From Ligustrum vulgare (taxonomy: Eukaryota; Streptophyta; Magnoliopsida; Lamiales; Oleaceae), in NCBI GenBank assembly GCA_963555705.1, contig OY743187.1, positions 10,678,133 through 10,742,132 on the forward strand: 64,000 nucleotides of DNA, written 5' to 3'. Below are positions 1-24,549 of the stretch, one piece after another. Below the pieces are notes generated by a model, which made no database searches, was not told the origin of the DNA, and worked only from the letters and a program-made list of their open reading frames with translations. The position numbers and the translations under genes were made by a program. Position 1 is the stretch's first letter. Every line of letters starts with the position of its first letter.

Positions 1-19
1 TTTTTCTTTTTAACTTTTT

Positions 20-2010
20 TTTTGTCTTGCTATGTATATTTTTGTAATTTGATCTTTTGTAATATGTCGTTCTTATCTTTTATTTTGTCATAATAATTTT
101 TACTACATGTATAAATTTTAAATTTCGATTAGACATTCTTCAAAAATTTTACAAATCACATTATTTAAAATAGTAAATTTTTCAGAATTTACATCTATAT
201 TATATATAAAAAGGGGAAAATTCCTGCCCAATTTTTTTTTTTTTTTTTTTCACTTTGCACATCACATGACTTTCACTTTGCACATCACCTGACGAATCAA
301 CCAATGGTGTTTTTGATCCCAAAAAAAAAAAAACTAATGGTGTTAACCGGTGGCTGATACCATTTTTAATTTTTTTTTTTTTTGTCTTATTCTTTCATTT
401 TTATTTTTTTTATTTTGCTATGTATATTTTTGTAATTTGATTATTTGTAATGTGTCATTCTTATATTTTATTTTGTCATAATAATTTTTAGTACATGTAC
501 AAGTACTAAATTTCGATCACACATTCTACAAAAACTTTATAAATCACATTATTTGAAATAGTAGATTTTTTCAGAATTTAAGATTAAAAGTAGATAATTT
601 TTTTAAGTTTGTGGGTAGATTATTTTATTCGTAAAATGTTGCAGAAAATACATTTTGAAAAAAAAAAATTCTTTCATTTTATTTTTTCTTTTTAGCCTCC
701 ATTTGGCAAACGTATTTAAAAATAATATTTTTTTCTAAAACAATTTTTTGAGTCACTTTTTAACCACACATTTTCTCTCTTTACTTTTCAACCACGCATT
801 TTACTTATTAAAACATAAAAAATATGTTTTTTAACACAAAACTTTTAACAAACAGATCCTTAACGTTTTTGTCTTGTTATGTATATTTTTGTATTTAGTT
901 TTTTGTAATGTGTCATTTTTATCGTTTATTTTTTGAAATAATAATTTTTAATATGCGTACAAGTATTAAATTTCGATCACACATTGTACAAAAATTTTAC
1001 AAATCACATTACTTGAAATAGTAGATTTTTAAAAATTTAAAGTTAAAAGTAGAGATTTTTTTTTAGTTTGTGAGTAGATTATTTTATTTTGGCAAAAAAA
1101 TGTTTCTGAAAAAAAAAAAGCAATGTTTTTTTCCTTATTCTTTCATTTTTTTTTTTTAGCCTCTGTTTGACAAACATATTTAAAAATAAGATTTTTTAAC
1201 ACAATTTCTCAAGTCACTTTTTAATCACACACATTTTTTCTATCTACTGTTCAACCACATACTTTACCTAGAAAAGCATAGAAAAAATATTTTGAAACAC
1301 ATAACTTTTAACAAATGGAGCTTTCACTTTTTTTTATCTTACTATGTATATTTTTGTAATTTGGTCTTTTGTAATGTGTCATTCTTATTTTTTATTTTTG
1401 TCATAATAATTTTTAATACACATATAAATATTAAATTTCGATCACACATTCTACAAAAAATTTACAAATTACATTTATTGAAATAGTAAATTTTTCGGAA
1501 TTTAAGGTTAAAAGTAGATTTTTTTTTTTTTTTATTGTAGATTATTTTATTGGTAAAATATGGAAAAATGTTTCTGAAAAAAAAAGTAATGTTTTTTTTC
1601 TCTTATTCTTTCATTTTATTTTTTCCCTTTAGTCTCTATTTGGCAAACATATTTAAAAATAAGATTTTTTCAACACAATTTCTCAAGTCACTTTTTAACC
1701 ACACACATTTTCTCTCTCTACTTTTCAATCACGCATTTTACCTGAATATATAAAAGCATGTTTTGAAACACAAAACATTTAACAAAGTGAGTTTTCACTT
1801 TTTTGTCTTACTATGTATATTTTTGTAATTTGATCTTTTATAATGTGTCATTCTTATCTTTTATTTTTGTCATAATAATTTTTAATATACGTACAAGTAT
1901 TAAATTTTGATCACACATTCTATAAAAATTTTACAAATCACATTATTTGAAATAGTAATTTTTTCAGAATTTAAGGTTAGAAGTAGATTTTTTTAAAAAA
2001 AAAAATTGTG
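20..2010. repeat. Tandem array of about 390-470-bp AT-rich units (5 copies)
   Basis: The phrase TATGTATATTTTTGTA recurs near 31, 420, 879, 1343 and 1812. Each time it is followed by the same approximately 200-bp text, including TTGTCATAATAATTTTTA and an AAATTTCGATCACACATT-like phrase. Spacings are about 389, 459, 464 and 469 bp. Copies 3-5 also contain a MITE-like block (CCTCCATTTGGCAAA to TTTAACAAACAGATCC) that occurs once more near 36833. There is no coding potential. The short peptides readable here are AT-rich chance frames. Confidence 0.85.
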
Positions 2011-2687
2011 TGTAAATTATTTTATTGGTAAAATGTGGTAGGAAATGAGTTTTGAAAAAAAAATAATGTTTAAAATAAATATAAAAAATATATAATTAAA
2101 CACACGTTTATAATTATTGTGGTTGCTATTTTTTAATCATTCTTAGTTTTAATAGTTGGGTAAATATTATATGGTATTATACTTTCAATATACGTAATAA
2201 TTATTTTTGACTATTTGATTTTATAAGTAAAAAAATATGATATTATTATAATTATTGTGATTGATATTTTTGAATGAAAAGTGAAAAAAACTTAAATACG
2301 AGAGGAGAATGCATAAATTGTGAGAAATATATTGATGTCTTCCACAAAATTAATATTATACCATAATATTACATTAAACATGATTTATCATTAAATAAGC
2401 TGCTAAATTTGTATTTTCTTTGATATTAATAATAGCTCATGAAAATTATTGAAATTAACAGTCATGTATTACTTAAATATATAAATTGACTTACTATTCA
2501 AAGAATCTATTATTATTTGAATTAGTTATATTATTTATTAAATTTTAATATTTATTGTGATATAATATTATTTTTCATGCATTTTGTATTTTTGTGTAAA
2601 TTATGTATAAGCATTAAAGTTTTACAAATACTTATCGAAATTGATATTTTTGAATAACTTTCGTGCATCGCTCGAAAGAAATACTAG
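194..2687 (+). mobile_element. Candidate non-autonomous Helitron
   Basis: The 5' end reads A|TCTATATTATATATAAAAAG, the usual start of plant Helitrons. The 3' end has a hairpin (TTTCG, loop, CGAAA at about 2660-2678) a few bases before CTAG|T, so the element would sit between A and T as Helitrons do. It contains copies 2-5 of the tandem unit, while copy 1 lies outside the proposed 5' end. That is odd and could instead mean the array spans the boundary. No Rep/helicase gene is present. Termini are seen in the sequence; the identity is inferred. Confidence 0.45.
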
Positions 2688-2765
2688 TTACGTTTATAAT
2701 ATTTGAGTGGGCATTGAGTTATATTTTAAAGTTTAATTAGTAAGTATTTACAAAAATTACTCACT

Positions 2766-2933
2766 AAGTCCCTGTTAGAGAGTGATTAAAAATAAAAATT
2801 TTAATTCAAGACAAAGTCAATAATTAATTTTAACTACATATTTCATGGGTTCTACATTTTTCAATAATACATTTCATCAATTTTTATCAAAATTGACTAA
2901 AAATCTGATTTTAATCTCGACCAAACTAGAGCT
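2766..2933. mobile_element. MITE-like element, family A copy 1
   Basis: A 168-bp segment with degenerate inverted ends (AGTCCCTGTT and CCAAACTAGAGCT). Its interior (TTTTTATCAAAATTGACTAAA, ATCTGATTTTAATCT) matches three other copies at 8212, 11122 and 36433. This is the most degraded copy. No coding capacity. Confidence 0.6.
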
Positions 2934-3333
2934 AAATTTTGTTTTGAAATGTTTTGACAACATTTTATTTTAACCATTTTTTTATGGAAAATCAACAATT
3001 TTAGTTGGTTAAAAATTTTTGTTCACTATTATTTATTTTTAAAATAAAAAAATTGAGCAACATAATTGTTTAAAAAATAAAATTTTTATTTAAATTTTTT
3101 TTTAAATAAATCGTATAGTTAAAAAGTGAAGAGAAAAAATATATGTTATTAAAAAGTAACTAGAGAAATTATTTTCTACAAAATATGATTGTAAACATGT
3201 TTGCGAAACAGAGCCACCAATCATATGTTCTCAGATTTTATCCCAGCAGTTTCATCATTTCCTGCCGTGCTACTTGCTGGATCACTCACTATACAGGAGA
3301 GACTTCCAGAGATATTTGTTTCGTGTGCAGAAA
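2934..3333 (+). promoter_or_regulatory. Upstream region and 5' UTR of the SFGH gene
   Basis: AT-rich until about 3200, then more balanced composition up to the ATG at 3334. The transcription start should lie in this interval, but I see no clear TATA box and do not place it. The open frame continues upstream of the ATG. I start at 3334 because the peptide from there matches the family N-terminus in length and sequence. Confidence 0.4.
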
Positions 3334-6300
3334 ATGGAGAAGCCAACAGAAATCAGCAGCGCGAAAATGTTTGATGGATACAACAAGAGATACAAACACT
3401 TCAGTCCCACATTAGGATGCTCCATGACCTTCTATATCTACTTTCCTCCTTCATCCTCCCCCTCTGACAAATTTCCTGTATGATTTGAAGAAACCAAATA
3501 TTTTCTGTTTTTTCGCATGCCCATTTCTTAGTTTTTACGGTTTTGCATAAATATCCCTCAAGATTCGATTTTAACTGATATTTTTCTTGGATTGTTCAGA
3601 TATTTTTTGTGGATTGTTGGGATTTTTTTTTTTATTTATTTTGTTTGTTTAAGAGCCGGTTTGGTCCATGGAAAAGTGTTGATTTTTGTGGGTTTTTTTG
3701 TGTTTTTTGTGGATTTGTGGTTTAGATTGATTTGAAAAGTAAAAAATTGTGGGCATGGCTAAGGATGGATGGATGGTTGAGATTGAGGTTGATAATTTTT
3801 GGTAAAAAATCTTGAGATTGTTATTGGTTATTTCTGGGTTCTTTATTTTTGAAAGTATGAGTGAGTTTTGTTTCCCCTGATTGTTCTGACATAAATTAGC
3901 TGAACAAAAATGCTTGAAGAAGAGACATTTTTGTTTACAACTGATATACGAATCTCGTTCCTCACATGCGCATTTGTCGAATTTCCATAAAGGCTCATCT
4001 CAATTCAATTTTTATTTATTTTTGGCTTAGATTGTTTGATTCATGCTTATAATCGTGTGTTAGGAATTGGTTTCTCTTTGTGTTCCTGATTCTGGACAGT
4101 ATGAGGGAGTTTTTGTTTGCGTAAGGTTTTTTTTGTGTACAGTAGGGTTCATTTGATTCTTGATTAGGTGCTGAATATGCATTTTAAAGCTTATTGATTT
4201 GCTTATTGTGTAGTAATTACAATGATTGCATCTTAAAATTGAAATCTTATTCTGTTTAATCACATACAATGGTGATAAGTGCAAATAAAATTTGAATTTA
4301 CTTTGAGAATATTTTTGACTTGTGCATATTTTGGTGAATTGATCTGTTGGTGACCAATGTTCTTCGACCATCTTGGTTGCAAAATATTCTTTTGAAATAT
4401 TTAAACAATAGAAACTGTGCAATACCTATAACTTCTCATTTTTAATATTAGTAATTAGTTCTTTGATTGTATTAGCTGATATCATGAAATGTGGATAATA
4501 TTGGTGTAGATCTTGTAGCCTTGTTGGCTAACCTGCTGGATTTTTTCTCTTAATTATTCGTAGGTACTTTATTGGCTTTCTGGCCTAACGTGCACGGATG
4601 AGAATTTTATAGCCAAATCTGGAGCTCAGCGTGTTGCTTCGAGTGAGGGTGTTGTGTTGATTGCCCCGGATACTTCTCCAAGTGAGCCGGCTTAATTGAT
4701 AAATGTTGTCCTTCTAATATTTAATCTAAATAAAGGCATCTTTATAGAAAATCAGCAACGCATTCTTATTACCTGCGGAACGGGCAAATTTCTCGAGACG
4801 TAAGACGTAATTTGAATGTATAATTTGAGTAAAAAGTGAGCGAAAGTGACCTTGTGACCACTCTGCCATTCTTAGACTACTTTGATGTGCTTGAGTAAAT
4901 GCCTATGTGCAGAACTGGCATTCCTCACTATCTACCTAGGGAAATTGTATGTGTCAATTTTTCAAATTGGTATTTGGCAACAAAATTAGGTTTTTATTGC
5001 TCAAAGCTACTAGTAAAGAATATTTTTGGTTGCCTAAATTCCAATATTTTGATTTAGCAATCAAACTATTTTGCTCACCGGAGAATTAAAAACAATGCCA
5101 TCTTACAGCATGTTAAGGTAACATCCTCTCTGGCAAAAGAATATGATAAATATTTGAGGAAGTGTGCGTTCAAGTTCTAAATGACGACTTGTCCTCGAGT
5201 TCCACTTTTGTAGGTTGCGAATGTTAGTATTTTTTTTATTTTTTTTCTCATTTGATCCTATCTTTATCACGGTTCTGCATGTCCGGGAGAGACTTCTTAG
5301 TACCAGTTTGTAATTGCAGGAGGCTTGAATGTTGAAGGAGAATCAGACAGCTGGGATTTTGGCGTCGGTATGTATCATGCAATCGATTTTATATCAGCAC
5401 TTTTTGATCTGTCTACCCCAGTCACTTTGTTAATAGGCAGGTTCTAGGAGAAGGAAAAAAAAAAATGAATTTGAACTTAAAATTCATCAAGCAGAAATTG
5501 GGATTAAAACTTGAAACATAGTCTTCAAATGGATACCTTTTGTTGGTTTTTTTTAACTGGTTTTGGGCAACGTTGGGTTCGAGTATATATTTACTCCTGA
5601 AGCGGATTTTCCATATTGCAAGTCCTGGTTTTGATATGTGCAAAAGTTGCGTCTTCATACTCTTTTCAACGTGATATCAACACACAGAATTGTAAGCAAG
5701 TTGAGTCGAGTGTCATGGCTTAACTAAATAGAGCTTGACGCCTAACTCAACTTGAGATAAGCTTTGTAGAAAATATCTCATTTGGCAGAAGTTACAACCT
5801 TGTTCCCTGTTTGTTGGACTGCGTGGAGCCTGAGCACACTGTATTCATATTCCGGACTGCGGATTGACCTATTATAGAGGTATATCGGGGAGTCATGCTT
5901 GTATTATGTTGCCCCTAACATTCCTGCTGTATAAAGGACCAGTTAGGACTTAGGTGCAAGGAAACCTCATAATCTCCTCCATTATAAATAAGACCTCAGC
6001 AGCGAGTAGACATAACTCTCACGCTGATAATGAACTTTTAAATATATATTTGTACTTAGCTCGTTTTTCTGTTGTTTTGTTGCTAATGGAAGTAGAGGTT
6101 AGGGTTTAATCCATGACATTGTTAACATACTTGGAAATCCAATTTGTTCTGCACATTTCATAACAGTATATGGGCTTCGATTTCAAAAGCCTGCTACTAC
6201 ATGCAATATGCAGCTTTGAATATTGAATGTTTTTAAGTACAGGAAAAAATGGTCAGCAAACTATATCGGAATATGCATCTACACTGAATGTAGTCTAACT

Positions 6301-7893
6301 TATCAATTTTACTCATTTCCAGTGAATTAGTTATACAGAGCTTCAACACATTTTTGTACCAGGTGCTGGGTTTTATCTCAATGCGACGCAAGAGAAGTGG
6401 AAGAATTGGCAGATGTATGACTATATCGTGAAGGAATTGCCATTACTTCTTAGTGAAAATTTTCCACAGCTTGATACGTCACGAGCATCTATCTTTGGTC
6501 ATTCGATGGGCGGGCATGGAGCACTGACAATCTATCTTAAAAATTTGGATAAGTACAAGGTAGCCGATTGTAGTATTCACTTTTCTGAACTCAAAATGTT
6601 AGATTCTGATGAAATTTAAAACTTTTGTTTCAAATAAAGCTAGAAATTATGCTGCGTGTAGTTGCAAAATATAACAATCCAGAAAAAAGTGTTACTATTG
6701 TGAAAGCAACCCTTACTTCATTGTCAATAAGTAAATGATTTCCAACTTTAATCAATATTAAGCTTAGCAAGCATGCTTTTACTTTTATCTACTTTAAGTG
6801 ATATATTGTAGTCAGTCATAAAGTTCTTTAATTTTAATTTTATTTATATATACATGCTGCTGCTTTATGTTTCATTTGAATTAATTAGTTCTTATCATTT
6901 TGCAATTTTTTTTTTTTTTTAACTTTCCTTTTCCAGTCGGTTTCGGCATTTGCACCTATTGTCAATCCTATAAATTGTCCCTGGGGTCAGAAAGCTTTCA
7001 CAAATTACTTGGGTGAAAATAAAGCTGACTGGCAGGTATGATCTTTGATTGGCTAAGCTTAATGTTTACTTGTAGCAAGAGCTTGTTTGGTCAAACAAGT
7101 TTTTCTCAAATTCATTTTCAATCACACATTTTTATGAGACATTGGGACACATCACTGTTCACACAATCTCCCCAAAACTCAAAAATCCTCCAAAACTTGC
7201 AAGGCCAAACAAGCTCTAAATAAGCAAGCTACTTATTTTGGTAGTGAGATCAGCCATAAAGAGTTATTCAAAATAAGTTACTTTATTCACTCAAAAGAAG
7301 TTACTCCTACTTATTTTTAAGCTTCAGCCAAACATGCACGTGAAAATGAAAATTCCTTGAGGACCTATAGTTTCTTAGATGTCCTAAAATTGTCAATTCG
7401 CAGGAGTATGATGCCACTTCTCTTGTATCAAAATTCAACAATGTTTCTGCTACCATTCTAATTGATCAGGTGAGAATTTGTTGCTTACATCTTAATTATA
7501 TATAACATGAGCTCGAAATCGTATTGAAACAGATCAACTCAACTCATTGTATATATAACTGCAGCCCAATTTAGATGAAACGGTTGCTGCAAGAAAACTT
7601 GGACCAAAATAACTTTTGCATAATATATTATATAATACAGCATAATTACATTAGCATTTTGAAAACACGAGCTTTCTATTGAAATAATCCTCTATTTTGT
7701 TCAGGGAGACGACGACAAATTCTTGAAGGAACAGTTGCTACCACACAAATTTGAGGAGGCGTGTCGAAAGGTTAATGTTCCACTTCTCCTCCGCATACAT
7801 CCGGGTTATGATCACTCCTACTATTTCATTGCCACCTTCATTGATGATCATATCCGCCATCATGCCCAAGCGCTGAGCCTAAGTAAAATATGA
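3334..7893 (+). CDS. SFGH: S-formylglutathione hydrolase (esterase D family)
   Basis: Hydrolyses S-formylglutathione to formate and glutathione, the last step of glutathione-dependent formaldehyde detoxification in the cytosol. Seven exons with GT-AG borders keep one frame: 3334-3477, 4564-4681, 5320-5367, 6363-6559, 6937-7035, 7404-7469 and 7705-7893. The product is 286 residues, close to the family's usual size of about 284. It is an alpha/beta-hydrolase. The nucleophile Ser151 lies in GHSMGGHG, acidic residues 226-228 open exon 7, and the catalytic His261 lies in [10 protein letters not shown]. Conserved blocks include [12 protein letters not shown] near the N-terminus and [11 protein letters not shown] after the first intron. 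No signal peptide or membrane segment is seen. The gene points toward INO80 and ends 814 bp from that gene's stop codon. It looks intact. Boundaries rest on family conservation plus splice consensus, not transcripts. Confidence 0.95.
7076..7219. mobile_element. MITE-like element in SFGH intron 5
   Basis: A 144-bp segment with inverted ends: AGAGCTTGTTTGGTCAAACA on the left and GGCCAAACAAGCTCT on the right. It lies wholly in the intron between exons 5 and 6, so it should not affect the protein. It is followed by another AT-rich segment ending TTCAGCCAAACATGC that may be a relic of a related element. Confidence 0.6.
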
Positions 7894-8707
7894 GCTTTAT
7901 TTTTCAGTGTAGTTCGAATGTATTAATTAAACTCCAAATCTCCTTCTGAATGTTCTTGGTATTATTGAACTTGTTATGGAACTGGGATGCTTTCATTTTC
8001 TGCAATAATATCTTATGAATATCAAGTTGTGTTTCATTGTGTACGTTTTAATATAGTTTTCCTTTAATATAAAAGCCTTATTCACGACAACTAGATCCAT
8101 TTTTTACCCTATTAATAAAGAATAAAGACTATTTTTACATTGAAGACTAGTAGTTCAAGAAAAAGTAAGTTCTACCACCAAGTTCTTGGGTACATCTCTA
8201 ACTAACGATTTAGCCCTTGTTTGGTTCCAATTAAAATTAGATTTTAATCTTAAGTCAACTAATTTTAACTGCACATTTTATGAAATCCACAATTTTTCAA
8301 GCGTACACCTCACCAATTTTTATCAAAATTTACTAGAAATCTGATTTTAATCTATACCAAACAGGGGCTCAATTTAATCATTTAATACAGCAGTTATTAC
8401 AACAAAAATGGGTTATTGGAAGGGAGATATATTCCAACTATACATCAACACTATATTTCTGGTGTAGAATATCGAAGCAAAATCCAAACATAATAATCTG
8501 CACATCTCCTATTACACAGTCATGCCCTGCTGATTCCTTGTTCTACGCTAGCCTGCATTAAATGTAGTTTGAGTTGAGTCGTTCTCTACTGTACATTGGC
8601 GGAGTACCTGTCCAACTCCGTCCTTAGCTGCCATGCGTAACTCGAATTAGCATAAGGGGATGATAAGTTGCAGCTTGATGAGTCTCACGTACCACGTCTT
8701 TGGCAGC
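7894..8707. other. Convergent intergenic spacer between SFGH and INO80
   Basis: Holds the 3' UTRs of both genes, which are transcribed toward each other, and one family A MITE (8212-8369). No other open frame of note. Confidence 0.7.
8212..8369. mobile_element. MITE-like element, family A copy 2
   Basis: About 158 bp with terminal inverted repeats AGCCCTTGTTTGGT and ACCAAACAGGGGCT. Its reverse complement aligns along its length with the copy at 11122. No open frame. It lies between the two convergent host genes. Confidence 0.75.
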
Positions 8708-20621
<11,914 letters not shown>

Positions 20622-21213
20622 CTACTGTGCTGCTCAAATTACAGAGTAAAAACCAGACTCCAGAACCGGGATCTTTGGAGGGCATTGGGAGAAATTCTGG
20701 GGGCGGAGAATAAACACGGTAGAAGTAGAAAAGCGGATTTTGTAGATAAAAAGGGAAGAAAAACCCTAATCCTAGAGAGAGATAAGGTAAGGAGAAAGAG
20801 AGCGATGTATAGAGAGAAGATGAGGAGAAGCGTAGATACAGGTAGAGTTGTGCATGGAGAATGCTAACGTGAGCTGGTGTGGCATTGGTTAACGTGCGCC
20901 CTTGCTACAGTAGCGTTTCTGTCCTGGTTTTTTTTTTTTTATTTATATTTATATATATCTGAATTCTATCCTGGTATACGTAGTCTTTGGTAGGAATTTT
21001 TTATATCCATTTTCTAACCTTCGTTCACTCCACTGTTCATTTTTCGTCCGTTCCAAATTAATGCTTTGTTTGCTCTTCATTTTTTTTATTTTTTTTGGCA
21101 ATTCGAACGAATTTTTGAGCCATTTATTTGAGCGAATGATAGACAATTGTTATGTGACAATTCTTGGCTTCGTCCATTTTTTTTTTAATTGGGATAAATT
21201 CTCCTTGCACTAA
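20622..21213 (-). promoter_or_regulatory. 5' UTR and promoter region of INO80
   Basis: Purine-rich leader next to the ATG (on the - strand) out to about 20850, then a short GC-richer stretch with GGTTAACGTGCGCCC near 20890, then AT-rich sequence. The transcription start is probably near 20850-20900. No TATA box stands out. This is inferred from position; I did not identify a specific element. Confidence 0.4.
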
Positions 21214-21250
21214 CTAGTTTTTGTTCATTCGATGCGCGGAATGCATTAGT
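21214..21250 (-). mobile_element. Helitron-like 3' terminus
   Basis: Read on the - strand: CATTC, an 8-base loop, GAATG, then AACAAAAACTAG|T. A short hairpin followed at about 10 bp by CTAG and a T flank is the classic Helitron 3' end. The element would extend rightward, over the gene fragments at 21.9-25.4 kb. I could not find a convincing matching 5' TC end. The stretch 21251-21901 holds nothing else I recognise. Confidence 0.45.
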
Positions 21251-21901
21251 AACTACTTAGCATTTAAAATCAAGAAATTTGAATTTATCTTGAATGTCCT
21301 ACAAGTTATCATTGTCAAAGTGAAATCGCAATTGACAATTGTGTACATAATAATCTAGAAACTATATTTTTTGTTTACTTAAATAAAACTTTAGATGCAC
21401 TCGAGACAATTGAACAAAATTTAATGTAAGAATGGTTGTAAGATTATATTGATCGAAAAGATAACGATTGAAACTTGGCTTCTCAAGTGAGGATTACCAA
21501 AAAGATACTTATTCTCTCGATCTAACGGGATTTTGCAAATTGCAAAATGAATAACTATATTCTTGACCATCACAATTATCGATTGGTGATTAACTTTACT
21601 ATATATATGCAACATCTTGCGTCTCATGTATAATATAAATTTTCAATCCGATTCTTGAAATAACCCTTGAGAAAAACAAAATATAGAGATTCAAATTAGT
21701 ACAACTCGTAACCTAAGCTGTGAATTTCACCGATCTTTACTTTTCACATCCAACGCCAACAAGCGTAGGACAAAAACAATAGGATGAAACTGATAACTTT
21801 CATTGTTAGACAAAATAGGCCCACACACACCCGCTACTAAAGTTGGGGGTATGATATGTTGGCAATACAACAACCAAACACATGTTAATGCCAACATAAA
21901 A

Positions 21902-24549
21902 TCAATTTATGGTGTTATGCAGCATTGAATCCAATATTCGAGCAACCTGAAACACAAAAATTAAAGTCTGCGCCAAACATCAATGGTAAAAAACCCCGAG
22001 AATAGAAAGGAAGAAGGGGGAGAAAACTTACGGTAGCATTTGCATTTGAATCACTTAGATTACTGATATATGGTGTGTAGCGACCGAGAACTTTTACGCA
22101 ATTTAAATAATTATTTTAAAATCATGAAAACGAGCCGCTACGATTTCACCCATTTTTAAGCTAACGTCACGACGCGTTCATCTAGCCAAATCGAGAAATA
22201 TCGAGTTAATTCAATTTTAAATTAAATTCCGAATTTCCAAAACTTTATTATTTTAATTTCTTATTTAAATTATTATTTTCAAAATCATATTAAATTCCAA
22301 ATTTCATCAATCTCATTTTTATCAGTTTAATTCTTCCGACCCAGTTGATTTCCCGTGAGAATTTTTCTCGAACTACGTGCATTGCTTGTTTAGGTTTTCA
22401 CACCACCAACCTCCATCCATCACATCAATCCAATACTACACCATACCTACCAAACTCTCTTATACACTACACGACCTAACCCTCAGCACCACCATCACCA
22501 GCCTCACTCTGAGTTTTCCAGCATTCACGACATTGGACTCAGCAAGCTTCAAACTCTTCCCTCAACTCCATTGCAGCCACACCCCAGGTTCAGCCTCCTC
22601 ACGGTAAGGACCACCACCGTTCATCATCACCATGCCCAAACCACAACCACAACCACAACCGCCATAACCACCACACGCAGACACCACACCACAACCACTT
22701 CACTGCCACCACCAAATGCAACCGGCCAGCCACCATTATCAAACCACCGTCACCGCCTCAACCAACACCACCACAGTTGAATCATCATCATTATCACCAC
22801 CCATTTCGAATCCACCACCAACCACAAACCATTACTGCCCATCTCAAAAAATCCCTCGTCCAAGCCCAATCAAAACCCAAAACCCAAACATAACTTACCC
22901 AAGCTACTCACCTTCGACCGCCGCTGCTTCGACCGGAGGTTCAACAGAGATTGCACTCCCAAAAATCGCGCACTCAGCCACGGTTTCGCACCCATTTTCT
23001 CGCACCAAAACTGCACCAAATCCACAAAAACCTAGCCTATTGCACCCCTCGCCGTTGGCCGCACCCTGCGCCCGCGTTGCGCCGGTGAACCAGCGGCTGG
23101 GAGACCGGATTTTTCCTCAAGCTGCGCCTCCGTCTCTAACCTTTTCTCTGTCTTCACGCAAGTGAAGAGAGAGATGAAAATTGATTTTATATTTTATATT
23201 TTTCAGAAATTTCAGTTTGGTCCCTAAGTTCCTAAATGTTTTGTTTCAACCGTTTCATCTTTAAACCTTTTAATTTCAGTCCTTAAGTTTATAAATGGTT
23301 TTTAATCAGCCTTTTCATTTTTAAAATCACTTATCTCAATCCCCACAGTTTAATATTCATTTTAGTCCCTTAACTTTCAAATTATTCATTTTAGTCTCTT
23401 AACTTTCAAAATATTCATTTTAGTCCCTCAACTTTCAAATTATTAATTTCAGTCCCGGAATTATAATTAATCATTTTTAAACTATATATTTCAAAAAGGC
23501 TAATTTAACTTATTTTCTAATTGGCTAGACGAAGCGTACGGAGAATTAAAGAATTGAAATTGTTTCCCGCTCAACTTTGCACTCGTCAAGTTTAAGGTAG
23601 ACTCGCCCCTATCAATTGATTTAAATTATGATTGCATGTGAATGTGTATGTTACGTGATTTATATGAAATTTATTTCATGAAATGAGATGAGAATATATT
23701 TCTTATGAAATATTTATATTGTTATGCTTGTTATAACTCATATACTTTTATGCATGAGAAAGAAAGAAGAGAATGTTTTGCAAGATAAATGATGATGTTA
23801 TGCATAACTTATGTGCCTTATGTGCACGAGAAGAAAGAGCAACCCATACCCTATGATTTTAAAGAGCCTATGATTTTCAAAGAGAAGCCAGGTGCTTTAA
23901 TGCACGAGAAGAGCAACCCACACCCTCTGATTTCTAAAGAGCCTGCATTTATGTGTTCAATTATAATGTGGATTAATTAATTGGCGATGAGTCTACTGAG
24001 TATTTCTATGAAATGCTCATGTCTATTTTTTACAACATTTGCAGATTTCGGAGAAGGTGGCCAATGATGAATGATAGTGGCAATAGTCGTTAAATAATTG
24101 AGAATCTTATTTTGATGATCCATATTTCTAAACTTTGGCTATTTTTGAGATTTTCAATTATTTGAGAAATTATGGCATTGCCGAATGTTTTTTATTATTA
24201 ACGGCTCGATTCGTTAATTTGAATTATTTCATAAATGTTTTCGAATTTTATCAATCATTACTGTTTATTTAATGTCGCCAAAAAGGGATTTCAATGATTT
24301 CTTCCGCTAGAATATTATTTTAAAATTTAGACAAGAAAATGACGTGGTAAACCGGGTATTTAGAACTCGGGGCGCTACATGGTGTGCCATTCAATCGGTC
24401 ATGGCTTCCATCAAGATATGGCAGCACTTCATATCACTCAATGCCCTTGGAAAGATCATTTTACCAAAAAAATGGTAAATAACATGAGATATGTTCATCT
24501 GAGAAGCATCAAAGGAATGGAAAGTTGATATGATAAGGTTTCCAGTAAC
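21902..24549 (-). pseudogene. PDI-like 5-4 / ERV41-type gene fragment, split by a solo LTR
   Basis: An exon begins after an AG at 24550, runs to 24380, is cut by a solo LTR, resumes at 22075 and ends at a GTAAGT donor at 22032. It encodes HSFDASQMNISHVI and, in a shifted frame, DGSHDRLNGTPYI and SDSNANAT. These match the luminal ERV41/ERGIC-type domain of plant PDI-like 5-4 proteins, which act between ER and Golgi. A further exon at 21946-21902 encodes VARILDSMLHNTIN and a stop, corresponding to the family C-terminus but truncated. The exons expected in between are missing, and at least one frame change lies within the first exon. It is a pseudogene or captured fragment, not a working gene. 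Confidence 0.72.
22076..24379. mobile_element. Solo LTR (2304 bp) with 5-bp TSD
   Basis: The ends are TGTAGCG and CGCTACA, a perfect 7-bp inverted repeat with TG...CA termini. They are flanked on both sides by TGGTG (22071-22075 and 24380-24384). Inside is non-coding sequence. It has a run of CAC/ACC-rich text at 22400-22800, four roughly 33-bp repeats of the phrase TTTTAGTCCCTTAACTTTCAAA at about 23340-23455, and an imperfect duplication of the phrase GAGAAGAAAGAGCAACCCA at 23829 and about 23905. No gag or pol is present. It is a solo LTR or a very reduced element; lineage unresolved. Confidence 0.82.

Noticed and set aside
4060..4422. 120-codon - strand frame in SFGH intron 1
   Set aside because: Intronic, no motif, no splice or promoter context.
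22377..23165. Pro/Thr/His-rich open frames of 70-150 codons
   Set aside because: Low-complexity ACC/CAC text inside the solo LTR; no conserved motif.
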